DNA of 64,000 nucleotides from an uncultured Clostridia bacterium (GTDB taxonomy: Bacteria > Bacillota > Clostridia > Oscillospirales > Acutalibacteraceae): contig CALHND010000005.1 in NCBI GenBank assembly GCA_938034875.1, positions 1 through 64,000 of the forward strand, written 5' to 3'. A program made the position numbers and the translations under genes. Positions 42,922 to 51,884 of this stretch are shown here, one piece after another (position 1 is the stretch's first letter; each line of letters begins with the position of its first letter). The notes beneath the pieces were generated by a model, which was given only the letters and a program-made list of their open reading frames with translations, was not told the DNA's origin and did no database searches.

Positions 42922-43897
42922 ACAGCAGGTAAATGCTGTCGAAGACCGTCTTGCAGCACACTGCGAAAAGCGACGCAAACAAATAAAATATTTGTACGTA
43001 GCAACATCGGCATTTATCATTACAGTGGCTGTTATCGCCGCCAGTGTTGTGATAAAATACTATAATAACGATATATATGTATTAAAAAACAAGAATGATT
43101 ATATGGCCAATTATGAAAAAGATGAAGATCAAGCATTAACCGAGGGCCAAACTGGAACAGAAGACGAATTAATGCCAGATAGCAGTTTTTCCGGCACTGC
43201 TTCTGATATTGATATTATAACAGCAACAACCTTTTACGGTAAAATTACCGAGTCAAAGCGAAAAGACAGTGAGATTAAGCAAATGGCGGGCGAAAAGAGC
43301 GATTCGCTAATCGCTTATGAAGATAAGCAGTACATTTACTTTTTCTATCAAAGTGGTGCTCTGCACAGCATTTTAAACACATCAGAACAGCACACCGAAC
43401 AATATCTTGAAGCGGACAACGAGTCGATAAAGCCGTACGCCGCCAATTTTATTAAGCGCTATTTCCCTGATTTTAACGAGTCAAATTACAGCGTTAAAGT
43501 TGAACACATGCAAGACGCTTTTCCTGCCTGGGATTTGACATACACGATAAAAGACAACGGTGTTACGACCGAAAAGATAATTATCCGATTTATTAATAAC
43601 GGGGATATGTACTATTTACAGCGTCAGTCATGTGACGGAGATGCTTCGATTTCGGTGAAAAATGCAGTTAATATTGCACTGAAAAGTCTTAATGAGACAT
43701 ACAAACTTGACATACAAAATGCTACTGAACGGTACGATGTTTCCGCATTTATTGCAGAAAATGACGATAACTTAGTTTACAACGTTCAGGTTAGCGGGAT
43801 ACCTGTAAAATACGGTGATTTTGAAACGCAAAAGTCATACTGGGTTGAAATCAGCGCCTCATCAGGAGCTGTGCTTAATATATATCAAAGCAAATAA
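42908..43897 (+). CDS. single-pass membrane protein, candidate anti-sigma/sensor partner
   Basis: 329 residues. A basic cytosolic stretch of about 38 residues comes first, then a membrane helix at about 38-55 and a long extracytosolic domain rich in acidic residues. The region at about 205-329 resembles repeated PepSY-like units (VKNAVNIALKSLNETYKL, YWVEISASSGAVLNIYQ). No zinc-finger anti-sigma motif (HxxxCxxC) is visible; there is one H-C-E only. Overlap with the sigma gene and topology suggest an anti-sigma role. That is inference from context. Confidence 0.6.
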   Translation: MRTYKQQVNAVEDRLAAHCEKRRKQIKYLYVATSAFIITVAVIAASVVIKYYNNDIYVLKNKNDYMANYEKDEDQALTEGQTGTEDELMPDSSFSGTASDIDIITATTFYGKITESKRKDSEIKQMAGEKSDSLIAYEDKQYIYFFYQSGALHSILNTSEQHTEQYLEADNESIKPYAANFIKRYFPDFNESNYSVKVEHMQDAFPAWDLTYTIKDNGVTTEKIIIRFINNGDMYYLQRQSCDGDASISVKNAVNIALKSLNETYKLDIQNATERYDVSAFIAENDDNLVYNVQVSGIPVKYGDFETQKSYWVEISASSGAVLNIYQSK

Positions 43898-43918
43898 TTT
43901 ATATAGGAGGCAAAAAAA

Positions 43919-44884
43919 ATGAAAAAGGTTATTCTTGCGCTCATAGCGGTGATTATTACGCTGATGATGGTGGTATCATGCGCAAAAAGTTCATCCAGTG
44001 ATAGCTACAATATGAATAAGGAGACAGGTACTGCGGAAGAAAACACTGTCGAAGATGCATATGGATTTGACACTGCTGGCGAGAGCAATTACAGTACAGT
44101 GACGAATGATTCAGACACCTCCGAAAGCGGCATTCCAACCGATAACCGCAAAATAATCAAAAATGCAGAAATGACGGTTGAAACAAAAAATTTCGATTCT
44201 TTTATTTCAACACTTGAAAGTGATGTTGACAAGCAGGGCGGTTACATTGAAAATAAAGAAATAAACGGTGGCGGTTACAATTATTCCGGCGATCGTGATG
44301 CGGAAATAGTAATACGTATTCCTGTAGAAAAGCTGGAACTATTTAAGCAAACCGTCTCCAAAAACGGTAACGTTACTTATGAAAGAACAGCCGTTGCGGA
44401 TATTACATCATCGTACAACGATGTTAAGCGACACATAGAATCGCTCGAAACCGAACAGGCACGTCTGCTGGAAATAATGAAAAAAGCCGACAAGTTAAGC
44501 GATATTCTTGACATCGAAGAGCGACTGACAAAAATTCGTTACGAACTGGATTCATATGAACAGCGACTCAATTCCTACGATGAAAAGGTATCCTACAGCA
44601 CGCTGAATTTATGGGTTATAGAGGTCGAGCGAGAATCAGTTACCGAAGATGACGGATTCTTTGCTCAAGTATCCGACAGTTTTTCCGCGAGTCTAAAAGC
44701 AATCGGCTCATTTTTTAAAGTTTTATTTATCGCATTGCTCGGAGGTTCACCCATCATCCTACTCTTGGGTGCAATTGCACTTGTTATAATTCTTATTGTC
44801 AGATCTGTGAATAAAAAAAGTAAAACCAAGCAGGACCAAACAAAGCAATACCATTCAAACGAAAACAGCAATAATAACAAATAA
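43919..44884 (+). CDS. DUF4349 lipoprotein
   Basis: 321 residues. The signal peptide ends MVVSC, a lipobox at about residue 20. A low-complexity Ser/Asp linker follows. The DUF4349 core begins KIIKNAEMTVETKNFDSFIS at about 81, with a coiled-coil section LETEQARLLEIMKKADKLSD. A membrane helix sits at about 270-295, and a polar tail ends the protein. DUF4349 proteins often accompany ECF sigma factors and anti-sigma factors; the function is unknown. AGGAGG precedes the ATG, 22 bases after the previous gene. Confidence 0.83.
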   Translation: MKKVILALIAVIITLMMVVSCAKSSSSDSYNMNKETGTAEENTVEDAYGFDTAGESNYSTVTNDSDTSESGIPTDNRKIIKNAEMTVETKNFDSFISTLESDVDKQGGYIENKEINGGGYNYSGDRDAEIVIRIPVEKLELFKQTVSKNGNVTYERTAVADITSSYNDVKRHIESLETEQARLLEIMKKADKLSDILDIEERLTKIRYELDSYEQRLNSYDEKVSYSTLNLWVIEVERESVTEDDGFFAQVSDSFSASLKAIGSFFKVLFIALLGGSPIILLLGAIALVIILIVRSVNKKSKTKQDQTKQYHSNENSNNNK

Positions 44885-44890
44885 ATTAAT

Positions 44891-44926
44891 ACGCCGCCCG
44901 CATTAATTTGCGGACGGCGTTCTTTT
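44891..44926 (+). terminator. terminator between convergent operons
   Basis: ACGCCG.CCGC pairs with GCGG.CGGCGT, followed by TCTTTTTTT. Confidence 0.85.
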
Positions 44927-44935
44927 TTTATATTA

Positions 44936-46312
44936 TTATGCTCTGGTCCATTTTACGCCCTGCGGTGTATCCTCAAGAGTAATGCCCATATCTTTGAGCT
45001 TGTCGCGGATAGCATCAGCAGTGGCAAAATCACGGTTTTTACGAGCATCGGCACGCTGTTTTATAAGATCCTCAACTTGCTCGTCAATGTTATCCTCTTT
45101 AACTGTGTAAACCAAACCGAGAACACCTGTCAGCTCGCTGAAAACACGCATAGCCTCTTTGCAGTCCTCTTTTGAAGGTTCACCTGAAAGCATCGTGTTG
45201 ATTTCTCTGGTAAGATTGAAAACAGCAGCAATAGCATCAGCGGTGTTAAGATCATCATCCATGGCGGTAATAAACTCATCGACATATTTTGTAAAATCAA
45301 TGGTCTTTTCCCCTGACTGCGCCGATTCCATGCGGAATGCAAGATTATCACGGCAATTGTACAGTCTGTCAAGTGCATTTCTGGACTGTTCAATAATTTC
45401 AGCAGAGTAATTTATCGGGCTGCGGTAATGTGACGATATCATCAGGTATCGAATAGGCTCGTAGCCATATACTTTTGCGACCTCACGAACGGTGAAAAAG
45501 TTATTGAGTGATTTTGACATTTTACGATTGTCAACGTTAATGTATCCATTATGCATCCAGTAATGAGCAAAATCCTTGCCGCTTGCAGCCTCAGACTGAG
45601 CGATTTCATTTTCATGGTGTGGGAATATTAAATCCTGTCCGCCACAGTGAATATCAATTGTCTCTCCAATATAGCGCTGGCTCATTGCAGAGCACTCAAT
45701 GTGCCAACCGGGTCTGCCATCGCCCCACGGTGACGGCCATGACGGCTCACCCGGTTTTGCGCCTTTCCAAAGTGCAAAATCCATCGGATTTTCTTTGTAC
45801 TGGGCAATGTCAATTCTGGCACCTGCCTCTAAATCCTCAAGCGGCTGATGAGATAGCTTGCCGTATTCAGAAAATTTCGTAGCACGGAAGTAGACATCCC
45901 CGTTAGCTTCATACGCATAGCCTTTTTCAACTAAATTTGAAATAATATTTATAATAGCTTCTATGTTTTCGGTTGCACGGGGATGAACGGTAGCCTCACG
46001 TATATTCATTCCCTTTACATCGGTCCAAAACTCGTCAATATAGCGCTCAGCAACCTCAGGAACGGTGATGCCCTCCTCATTTGCCTTTTTTATCAATTTG
46101 TCGTCTATATCGGTAAAGTTCTGAACAAAATTAACTTTATATCCGCGCCACTCAAGGTATCGGCGCAGAACATCAAAAACGCACAATGGGCGCGCATTAC
46201 CGATATGAATAAAGTTGTAAACTGTGGGTCCGCAAGCGTATATGCCTACTTCACCCGGTTTAACTGTTTCAAGTTCTTGCTTCTGTCTGGTCAGCGTATT
46301 ATAAATTTTCAT
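44936..46312 (-). CDS. cysS: cysteinyl-tRNA synthetase
   Basis: 458 residues. HIGH-type motif FIHIGNARPL near 34-43, zinc cysteines including GIYACGPTVYN near 23-33 and HIECSAMS near 205, HCGGQDLIFPHHENEIAQ near 225, and KMSKSLNNFF near 264 are all present. It charges tRNA-Cys. It overlaps cysE by 14 bases with its own GGAGG, so both depend on the T-box upstream. Confidence 0.96.
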   Translation of the reverse strand: MKIYNTLTRQKQELETVKPGEVGIYACGPTVYNFIHIGNARPLCVFDVLRRYLEWRGYKVNFVQNFTDIDDKLIKKANEEGITVPEVAERYIDEFWTDVKGMNIREATVHPRATENIEAIINIISNLVEKGYAYEANGDVYFRATKFSEYGKLSHQPLEDLEAGARIDIAQYKENPMDFALWKGAKPGEPSWPSPWGDGRPGWHIECSAMSQRYIGETIDIHCGGQDLIFPHHENEIAQSEAASGKDFAHYWMHNGYINVDNRKMSKSLNNFFTVREVAKVYGYEPIRYLMISSHYRSPINYSAEIIEQSRNALDRLYNCRDNLAFRMESAQSGEKTIDFTKYVDEFITAMDDDLNTADAIAAVFNLTREINTMLSGEPSKEDCKEAMRVFSELTGVLGLVYTVKEDNIDEQVEDLIKQRADARKNRDFATADAIRDKLKDMGITLEDTPQGVKWTRA

Positions 46313-46943
46313 TGTTTTTAACCTCCGATTTTGATAGCTTATCTATTTGCATTTGCAGCTTGCATATATCAAGCGCAATAGGGTCAGGAATGTGTATCCA
46401 GTCAAGTTTATCCTTGTCATCTCGTTTAATACCGCGTTTAACAACTCTTGCCGGAACACCAACTGCGGTGCTGTTTTCAGGAACCTCGTCTAATACAACT
46501 GCCCCTGCGGCAATTCGTGAATTATCTCCTACCTTAAACGGTCCAAGCACCTTTGCGCCTGCTCCAACCATGACATTATTGCCAAGAGTTGGATGGCGTT
46601 TTCCATGGTCTTTTCCTGTACCGCCAAGAGTGACGCCCTGATAAATAGTGCAGTTTTCACCGATTTCAGCCGTTTCGCCGATAACTACGCCTGTACCGTG
46701 GTCTATAAACAGTCCTTTTCCTATTTTAGCACCGGGATGTATTTCTATACCGGTTTTCCTTGCTGCACGCTGCGATATAAGCCGAGCAAGAAAAAACCAT
46801 TTGTGATTATACAACCAATGTGCTCGACGATGCATCCGTATAGCTTTCATGCCCGGATAAAGAAGCAATATTTCGATTGCCGAGCGTGCCGCTGGGTCAC
46901 GGTCACGAACGGCAGCAATATCCGATTTTATATTATCAAACAT
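46299..46943 (-). CDS. cysE: serine O-acetyltransferase
   Basis: 214 residues from the ATG at 46943, with GGAGGG upstream; the longer frame to 46991 runs into the terminator helix. A helical N-terminal domain precedes the left-handed beta helix: IEIHPGAKIGKGLFIDHGTG, VVIGETAEIGENCTIYQG and GGTGKDHGKRHPTLG. It makes O-acetylserine for cysteine synthesis; the length is that of the EpsC/bacillary type. Grouping with cysS puts Cys supply and use under one control. Confidence 0.94.
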   Translation of the reverse strand: MFDNIKSDIAAVRDRDPAARSAIEILLLYPGMKAIRMHRRAHWLYNHKWFFLARLISQRAARKTGIEIHPGAKIGKGLFIDHGTGVVIGETAEIGENCTIYQGVTLGGTGKDHGKRHPTLGNNVMVGAGAKVLGPFKVGDNSRIAAGAVVLDEVPENSTAVGVPARVVKRGIKRDDKDKLDWIHIPDPIALDICKLQMQIDKLSKSEVKNNENL

Positions 46944-46963
46944 AAATACCCTCCAGAATATAA

Positions 46964-47250
46964 ACAAAAAATCCGCCTCTGCCGCCAACACTGGCGACGG
47001 AGGCGGACTTAAATAATTAGTCTAATCCGCGGTTCCACTCCGACTTGTAACTCATTTTAGGCACAAGAATGCCCATGACAGTTAACGGTGTCCACCGTAC
47101 AGAAATACTGAGCAAAAGTGCCGTTCATCCCGCAAGCTGTCGGGTGCATTTCATCCGTGTTCATTCCCTGCAAGCCGTTTCAGCCATGTGCAGCTTGCTC
47201 TCTGATGGGATTACTGTACGGATTACTTCTCCCGCATAAAACGCTTTTTT
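46964..47250 (-). promoter_or_regulatory. T-box leader of cysE-cysS
   Basis: On the minus strand, the T-box GAGTGGAACCGCGG (47027-47040) is followed by a terminator TCCGCCTC...GAGGCGGA (46972-47007) and T6. Stem I lies towards 47230, with a GCAAGC/GCTTGC helix. A TGC (Cys) triplet in AAATGCACCCG is a candidate specifier. Low charged tRNA-Cys would raise both genes. Confidence 0.88.
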
Positions 47251-47256
47251 TATTAT

Positions 47257-47284
47257 ATTATATACTAATTTTTAGATTTGTCTA
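47257..47284 (-). promoter_or_regulatory. promoter of the cysE T-box transcript
   Basis: On the minus strand, TAGACA (47279-47284), 16-base spacer, TATAAT (47257-47262). It abuts the stop of pgsA, so no pgsA terminator is present in between. Confidence 0.6.
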
Positions 47285-47285
47285 C

Positions 47286-47855
47286 TTATTTTCCAAAAAA
47301 TTCTTTATTTTGGATCAGGTAATTTGCACCGGATATTACCGATAAAACTGTAGCAATCCACAATAAGACACTGTCAAAAATGCGGATTCCAGTTGCAAAA
47401 CTGCCCGTTATAAGTCCCAGTCCGATAAGCCACTCAAAGAAAATTGCCGCAATGGTAGCAACCATTTGGCTGACTGTCTTTAATTTGCCCCAAATATCCG
47501 CAGCAACAACCTTGCCGTTGGTAGCGGCCATATACCGTACCGATGTAACAAGGAATTCTCGAGTAAGGATAATAAAGTTTATCCACAATATGCCCCAACC
47601 GATATTGAGATATAAAAATCCAATGAAAGCGGCGTGAACAATCATTTTATCGGCAAGAGGATCCATGAATTTACCGAAGTTTGTGATAAGGTTATATTTT
47701 CTCGCAATTTTGCCGTCTGCAAGATCGGTGAGCGATGCGATAACGAACACTATAAGTGCTGCTAGGTAGTGGTGAGGAAAATTAACAACCAATAATATAA
47801 GGAATATAGGCGCAAGTATAACTCTTAGAATAGTTAATTTGTTTGGTAAATTCAT
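47286..47855 (-). CDS. pgsA: CDP-diacylglycerol-glycerol-3-phosphate 3-phosphatidyltransferase
   Basis: 189 residues with about four to five membrane helices. The CDP-alcohol phosphotransferase motif is complete: DLADGKIARKYNLITNFGKF followed by MDPLADK at about 42-68. It commits CDP-DAG to phosphatidylglycerol. It starts two bases after rimO and ends the nine-gene run. Confidence 0.94.
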   Translation of the reverse strand: MNLPNKLTILRVILAPIFLILLVVNFPHHYLAALIVFVIASLTDLADGKIARKYNLITNFGKFMDPLADKMIVHAAFIGFLYLNIGWGILWINFIILTREFLVTSVRYMAATNGKVVAADIWGKLKTVSQMVATIAAIFFEWLIGLGLITGSFATGIRIFDSVLLWIATVLSVISGANYLIQNKEFFGK

Positions 47856-47857
47856 GT

Positions 47858-49201
47858 TTATCCCCTGTTCTCAATCTGCTGTCCGAGCAAATCGTATTCG
47901 ATTGTATCAAAAATTTCAACTTCTATAATATCGCCTTCGTTAGGTCTGGGCGACAGCGGCGTAAAAAAGATTTTTGCGTCAATTTCGGGTGCATCTGCAT
48001 ATGAACGACCGTAACAACATTTAATGTAGCTGTCATAGCCCTCTACAAGCACCTCAAGCTTTTTGCCTATTTTCTGCTCATTTTTCTCGGATATAATGCG
48101 AAGCTGGTCATTCATAATTACTTCAGCCCGTCGCTCTTTAACGCTTGGCTCAATTTGATTATCCATTACGGCCGCCTTTGTGCCCTCTTCAGCCGAATAA
48201 GCAAAACATCCAAGACGATCAAATTTGATTTCATTGATGAATTCGCACAGTTCGGTGAATTGCTCTTCGGTTTCGCCGGGGAAACCGGTAATCATCGTTG
48301 TGCGAATTGCCACATCGGGCATTTTTTCGCGTATTTTGCTGATAAGCGTGGTAAGAGACTGTCTGTCTCCTTGACGGTTCATGCGGCGAAGCACTTCGCC
48401 GTTGCAGTGCTGAAGCGGTATATCAATATAGTTCATTATTTTTGGCTCAGCCGCCATAACATCGAGTAATTCGTCTGTGATGCGGTCTGGATATGCATAC
48501 AAAATACGAATCCATTCCACCCCATCAATTTTGCACAGTTTTTGGAGCAACTGGGCCAGCATAAGCTTTCCGTAAAGGTCCTCACCATATCGTGTAGTAT
48601 CCTGTGCAATGACGACAAGTTCCTTAACGCCGCGCTGTGCAAGTCGTTTTGCTTCATCAAGCACACTTTCCATTGTGCGCGAGCGAAAAGCTCCTCGTAT
48701 AGATGGGATTGTGCAGTAAGTACAGCAGTTATCACAACCGTCGGCAATACGCAAATATGCTGTGTACTGCGGCGATGCAAGTATGCGATCGCTGTCCATG
48801 TCCAGCATTTCTTTTGCTGAAAAACATGTCATTCCACTATCGCCCGATAGCACCTGATTAACAATATCGACTATTTTGTTATTTGATCCTATTCCTACTA
48901 TGGCGTCGATTTCGGGCATTTCGTTAATTACATCAAGCTGATATCGTTCAGCAAGACAGCCTGTGACAATAAGCCCTTTTAAATTTCCGTCATTTTTCAG
49001 CTGGGCAAGCTCAAGAATGTTGTCTATTGCTTCTTTTTTTGAGTCCTCGATAAATCCGCAAGTGTTAACAATTACAACATCTGCCTCTGACTCATTGCCC
49101 GTAATTTCAAACCCTGCGTCGCGCAGTCGACACAGCATAATTTCAGCATCTACCTGATTTTTAGGGCAACCAAGCGACACCATACCTATTTTATTTGCCA
49201 T
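47858..49201 (-). CDS. rimO: ribosomal protein S12 methylthiotransferase RimO
   Basis: 447 residues. N-terminal MVSLGCPKNQVDAEIML is RimO-specific; further cluster ligands are in NTCGFIEDSKKEAI and VTGCLAER. The radical SAM motif is DGCDNCCTYCTIPSIRG near 147, and a C-terminal TRAM domain follows. It methylthiolates an Asp of uS12. AGGAGC precedes the ATG. Confidence 0.95.
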   Translation of the reverse strand: MANKIGMVSLGCPKNQVDAEIMLCRLRDAGFEITGNESEADVVIVNTCGFIEDSKKEAIDNILELAQLKNDGNLKGLIVTGCLAERYQLDVINEMPEIDAIVGIGSNNKIVDIVNQVLSGDSGMTCFSAKEMLDMDSDRILASPQYTAYLRIADGCDNCCTYCTIPSIRGAFRSRTMESVLDEAKRLAQRGVKELVVIAQDTTRYGEDLYGKLMLAQLLQKLCKIDGVEWIRILYAYPDRITDELLDVMAAEPKIMNYIDIPLQHCNGEVLRRMNRQGDRQSLTTLISKIREKMPDVAIRTTMITGFPGETEEQFTELCEFINEIKFDRLGCFAYSAEEGTKAAVMDNQIEPSVKERRAEVIMNDQLRIISEKNEQKIGKKLEVLVEGYDSYIKCCYGRSYADAPEIDAKIFFTPLSPRPNEGDIIEVEIFDTIEYDLLGQQIENRG

Positions 49202-49213
49202 TATTATTTGCTC

Positions 49214-49873
49214 CTAATCATAAAATTCGTCGCCGTCACAGTAGTGACTGATAACAGTGCGAATATCCGAAAATAAATATCCTTTTCGCGCAAGTGCGTT
49301 TGTAACACGAATAACTGCTTTTGGGTCATTTGTTGCTAAAACATGCGCATATTTTTTATCAATAAGCTCTCGTATCATATCACGTGGGTCACAGTCAACC
49401 GCTGCTACTGCCTGCTCGGCAATGTCTCGGTCAATACCCTTTATAGTTAGCTCGCGAATTGTCTTTGACGGAGACCATGCTTTAACATTAAGCATAATTT
49501 CAGCATAGCGAGTCGCGTAGCTTTCATCGTCGATAAATCCCAGCTCTACCATTCGTTCGGCGGCAGCAGTTGCTGCTTGCTCACCAAACTCTCGTCGCAA
49601 TTTATTGACCATTTCCTTTTGGCCATAGTCTCGGTTGGACAGATAATACAGCGCTCTTTCTCTGGCTCGGTAGTACGCCGATTTGTTAATGAGCTCGGTC
49701 AATTCCTCGCACCCAAGCTCACTCCCTGCCGCATAACCCGTCTCGTCAAAGGCGGTACGGTCAATGAGCAGATAGCCGCTGTCATCAAATTTTGCTCCGT
49801 CCTCCTCCACCGTTTCGCTCAGCACAAGTGCATAAAGCGATTTGCGGCGTGTACGGACTTCAATTATTTTCAT
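49214..49873 (-). CDS. recX: RecX-family regulator
   Basis: 219 residues, helical and rich in charged residues. RecX three-helix repeats are visible: ALYYLSNRDYGQKEMVNKLRR at about 92, GFIDDESYATRYAEIML near 131, and KTIRELTIKGIDRDIAEQAV near 156. RecX inhibits or modulates RecA filaments. Its first base is the last base of recA's stop, a direct coupling. Confidence 0.88.
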   Translation of the reverse strand: MKIIEVRTRRKSLYALVLSETVEEDGAKFDDSGYLLIDRTAFDETGYAAGSELGCEELTELINKSAYYRARERALYYLSNRDYGQKEMVNKLRREFGEQAATAAAERMVELGFIDDESYATRYAEIMLNVKAWSPSKTIRELTIKGIDRDIAEQAVAAVDCDPRDMIRELIDKKYAHVLATNDPKAVIRVTNALARKGYLFSDIRTVISHYCDGDEFYD

Positions 49874-51009
49874 CAGTCTTCAACATCTACATCAAGGTTG
49901 ATTTTTGAGCTAGCGCGAGGTTTCGGTTCAGCAGCCGCTTCAACTACAGCCGGTTCAGCCTCAACTGACTTTGGTTTGCGTGAAAGCTCGGCCTCTCTCC
50001 TCGAATTCATCTGCTCAATAACCAGTGCCTTTAGCTCGTTTGTAAGCTGCGCGTTTTCTTCAAGTATATGTTTAACATTATCGCGTCCCTGACCGATTCG
50101 GTTATCGTTGTAGTAAAACCATGCACCGCTCTTTTTTACTATATCAAACTGTACTGCAAGGTCTAGAATTTCGCCTTCAGCGCAAATACCCCTGCCGTAC
50201 ATGATATCAAACTCAGCTGTCTTAAACGGTGGTGCAACCTTGTTTTTAACAACCTTCGCCTTTGTATGCGAGCCGACCATTTCTGTGCCAACTTTAAGTG
50301 TTTCCCCACGGCGGATATCGATGCGCACAGACGAATAGAATTTCAGCGCACGTCCGCCCGGTGTAACCTCTGGATTTCCGTATACAACACCGACTTTTTC
50401 ACGAAGCTGATTAATAAAGATAACAACACAGTTAGATTTTGAAATAGCAGATGTCATTTTGCGAAGTGCCTGTGACATAAGGCGCGCCTGTACGCCAACA
50501 TGGCTATCCCCCATGTCGCCTTCAATTTCAGCACGAGTAACCAACGCCGCAACCGAGTCAACTACTACTACATCAATAGCACCCGAACGCACAAGGGATT
50601 CGGCAATATCAAGTGCCTGCTCACCTGCATCCGGCTGCGACACGAGCAATGAGTCAATGTCAACACCCAAATTGCGTGCATAAACAGGATCGAGCGCATG
50701 CTCAACGTCAATGTATGCTGCGTCGCCACCGAGCTTTTGAGCTTCAGCAACAACATGCAAAGCGACAGTGGTTTTACCTGAAGATTCAGGTCCAAATATT
50801 TCTATAATTCTGCCGCGTGGAACTCCGCCGACTCCTAGCGCCATATCCAGTGCGATGGAGCCCGTGGAAACAGCCTCAACATTAAGCGCAGAATTTTCAC
50901 CCAGCTTCATAACAGAGCCTTTTCCGTATTTTTTCTCAATTTGTGCAAGTGCAGTGGTCAAAGCTTCTTGTTTAGCATTCTTTACTTCAGTAGATTTCTT
51001 ATCTGCCAT
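49873..51009 (-). CDS. recA: recombinase RecA
   Basis: 378 residues from the ATG at 51009, with GGAG 9 bases upstream; the ATG at 51024 overlaps that site. Walker A is GPESSGKTTVAL near 70, with the L1/L2 DNA loops and MSQALRKMTSAISKSN near 177. An acidic and Ala/Glu-rich tail ends the protein (EAEPAVVEAAAEPK). It promotes strand exchange and SOS induction. I find no clear LexA box (Firmicute CGAACNNNNGTTCG type) before it. Confidence 0.97.
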   Translation of the reverse strand: MADKKSTEVKNAKQEALTTALAQIEKKYGKGSVMKLGENSALNVEAVSTGSIALDMALGVGGVPRGRIIEIFGPESSGKTTVALHVVAEAQKLGGDAAYIDVEHALDPVYARNLGVDIDSLLVSQPDAGEQALDIAESLVRSGAIDVVVVDSVAALVTRAEIEGDMGDSHVGVQARLMSQALRKMTSAISKSNCVVIFINQLREKVGVVYGNPEVTPGGRALKFYSSVRIDIRRGETLKVGTEMVGSHTKAKVVKNKVAPPFKTAEFDIMYGRGICAEGEILDLAVQFDIVKKSGAWFYYNDNRIGQGRDNVKHILEENAQLTNELKALVIEQMNSRREAELSRKPKSVEAEPAVVEAAAEPKPRASSKINLDVDVED

Positions 51010-51050
51010 TATATCCAACTCCATTTTATATTTTATATTTATTATACGAT

Positions 51051-51884
51051 TTATTTAGTACCAACAATAACCCTATCAAGTCCATTAAGGTCTTTCACCG
51101 TATCACAAATGAGATTCTTTAATTTAAAAATATTTGTAACTGACTGTGCCTGATCTTCGCCGATTTCTGCAATAATGCAGCCATTCGGTTTTAGCAGCGG
51201 CACCCAGTTTTCAGCAATAGCACGATAATAGTCAAGACCGTCTTTGCCTCCGTCAAGAGCGGTTATCGGCTCGCTTTGCACCTCTTTGGATAGTGTCGGG
51301 ACAACCTCTGCCTCGATGTAAGGAGGATTGGTCAAAATCAAATCAAACATCCCAAAGCCATCGTCTTTTTGTAAAACATCTGCTCTTACAATGTTTATTT
51401 CCGAATGATTTCGCTCGGCATTTCGCACAAGAAAATCGTACGCTTTGTCATACAGCTCAACTGCCGTCATATTTACGCTTGGCGCGTTTTTTTTCACCGA
51501 AATTGCTATGCATCCGCTGCCTGAGCACAGGTCTATTACATCGGCATTTTGCCGTGTTTTTAAAAAGTTAAGTGCGCAGTCAACCAAAACCTCAGTGTCG
51601 GCACGCGGTATCAAAACGCCGTCGCCAACATAAAACGGCAGACCATAAAATTCCCATTCACCTAGAATGTACTGAAGCGGTTCTCCTGCTATTCGGCGTT
51701 TAGCAAGCTCATCGAGCATACTAAGCTGTTTTTCATCGACGTCCTGATCAGGAAAAAGACTCATTTGTGTGCGGTTTACACCAAGCGCATAGCATATCAG
51801 CTCATTGGTGTCAAAACTTGCATCAGCAACTCCACCGAGCTCCAGTCTATCGCAAATATGGCGTCGCACCGCAGATATTACCAT
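51051..51884 (-). CDS. prmC: release factor glutamine methyltransferase
   Basis: 277 residues. The N-terminal helical domain is followed by the GEPLQYILGEWEFYGLPF segment near 66, the SAM motif VIDLCSGSGCIAISV near 115, and LILTNPPYIEAEVV near 180 (NPPY). It methylates the GGQ glutamine of RF1/RF2. Its usual neighbour prfA is absent here; DUF1385 precedes it with a seven-base overlap, as seen in many clostridia. Confidence 0.94.
   Translation of the reverse strand: MVISAVRRHICDRLELGGVADASFDTNELICYALGVNRTQMSLFPDQDVDEKQLSMLDELAKRRIAGEPLQYILGEWEFYGLPFYVGDGVLIPRADTEVLVDCALNFLKTRQNADVIDLCSGSGCIAISVKKNAPSVNMTAVELYDKAYDFLVRNAERNHSEINIVRADVLQKDDGFGMFDLILTNPPYIEAEVVPTLSKEVQSEPITALDGGKDGLDYYRAIAENWVPLLKPNGCIIAEIGEDQAQSVTNIFKLKNLICDTVKDLNGLDRVIVGTK

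Noticed and set aside
49873..51060. LexA/SOS box before recA
   Set aside because: No CGAAC...GTTCG-type palindrome found in the 41-base gap or at the recA start.
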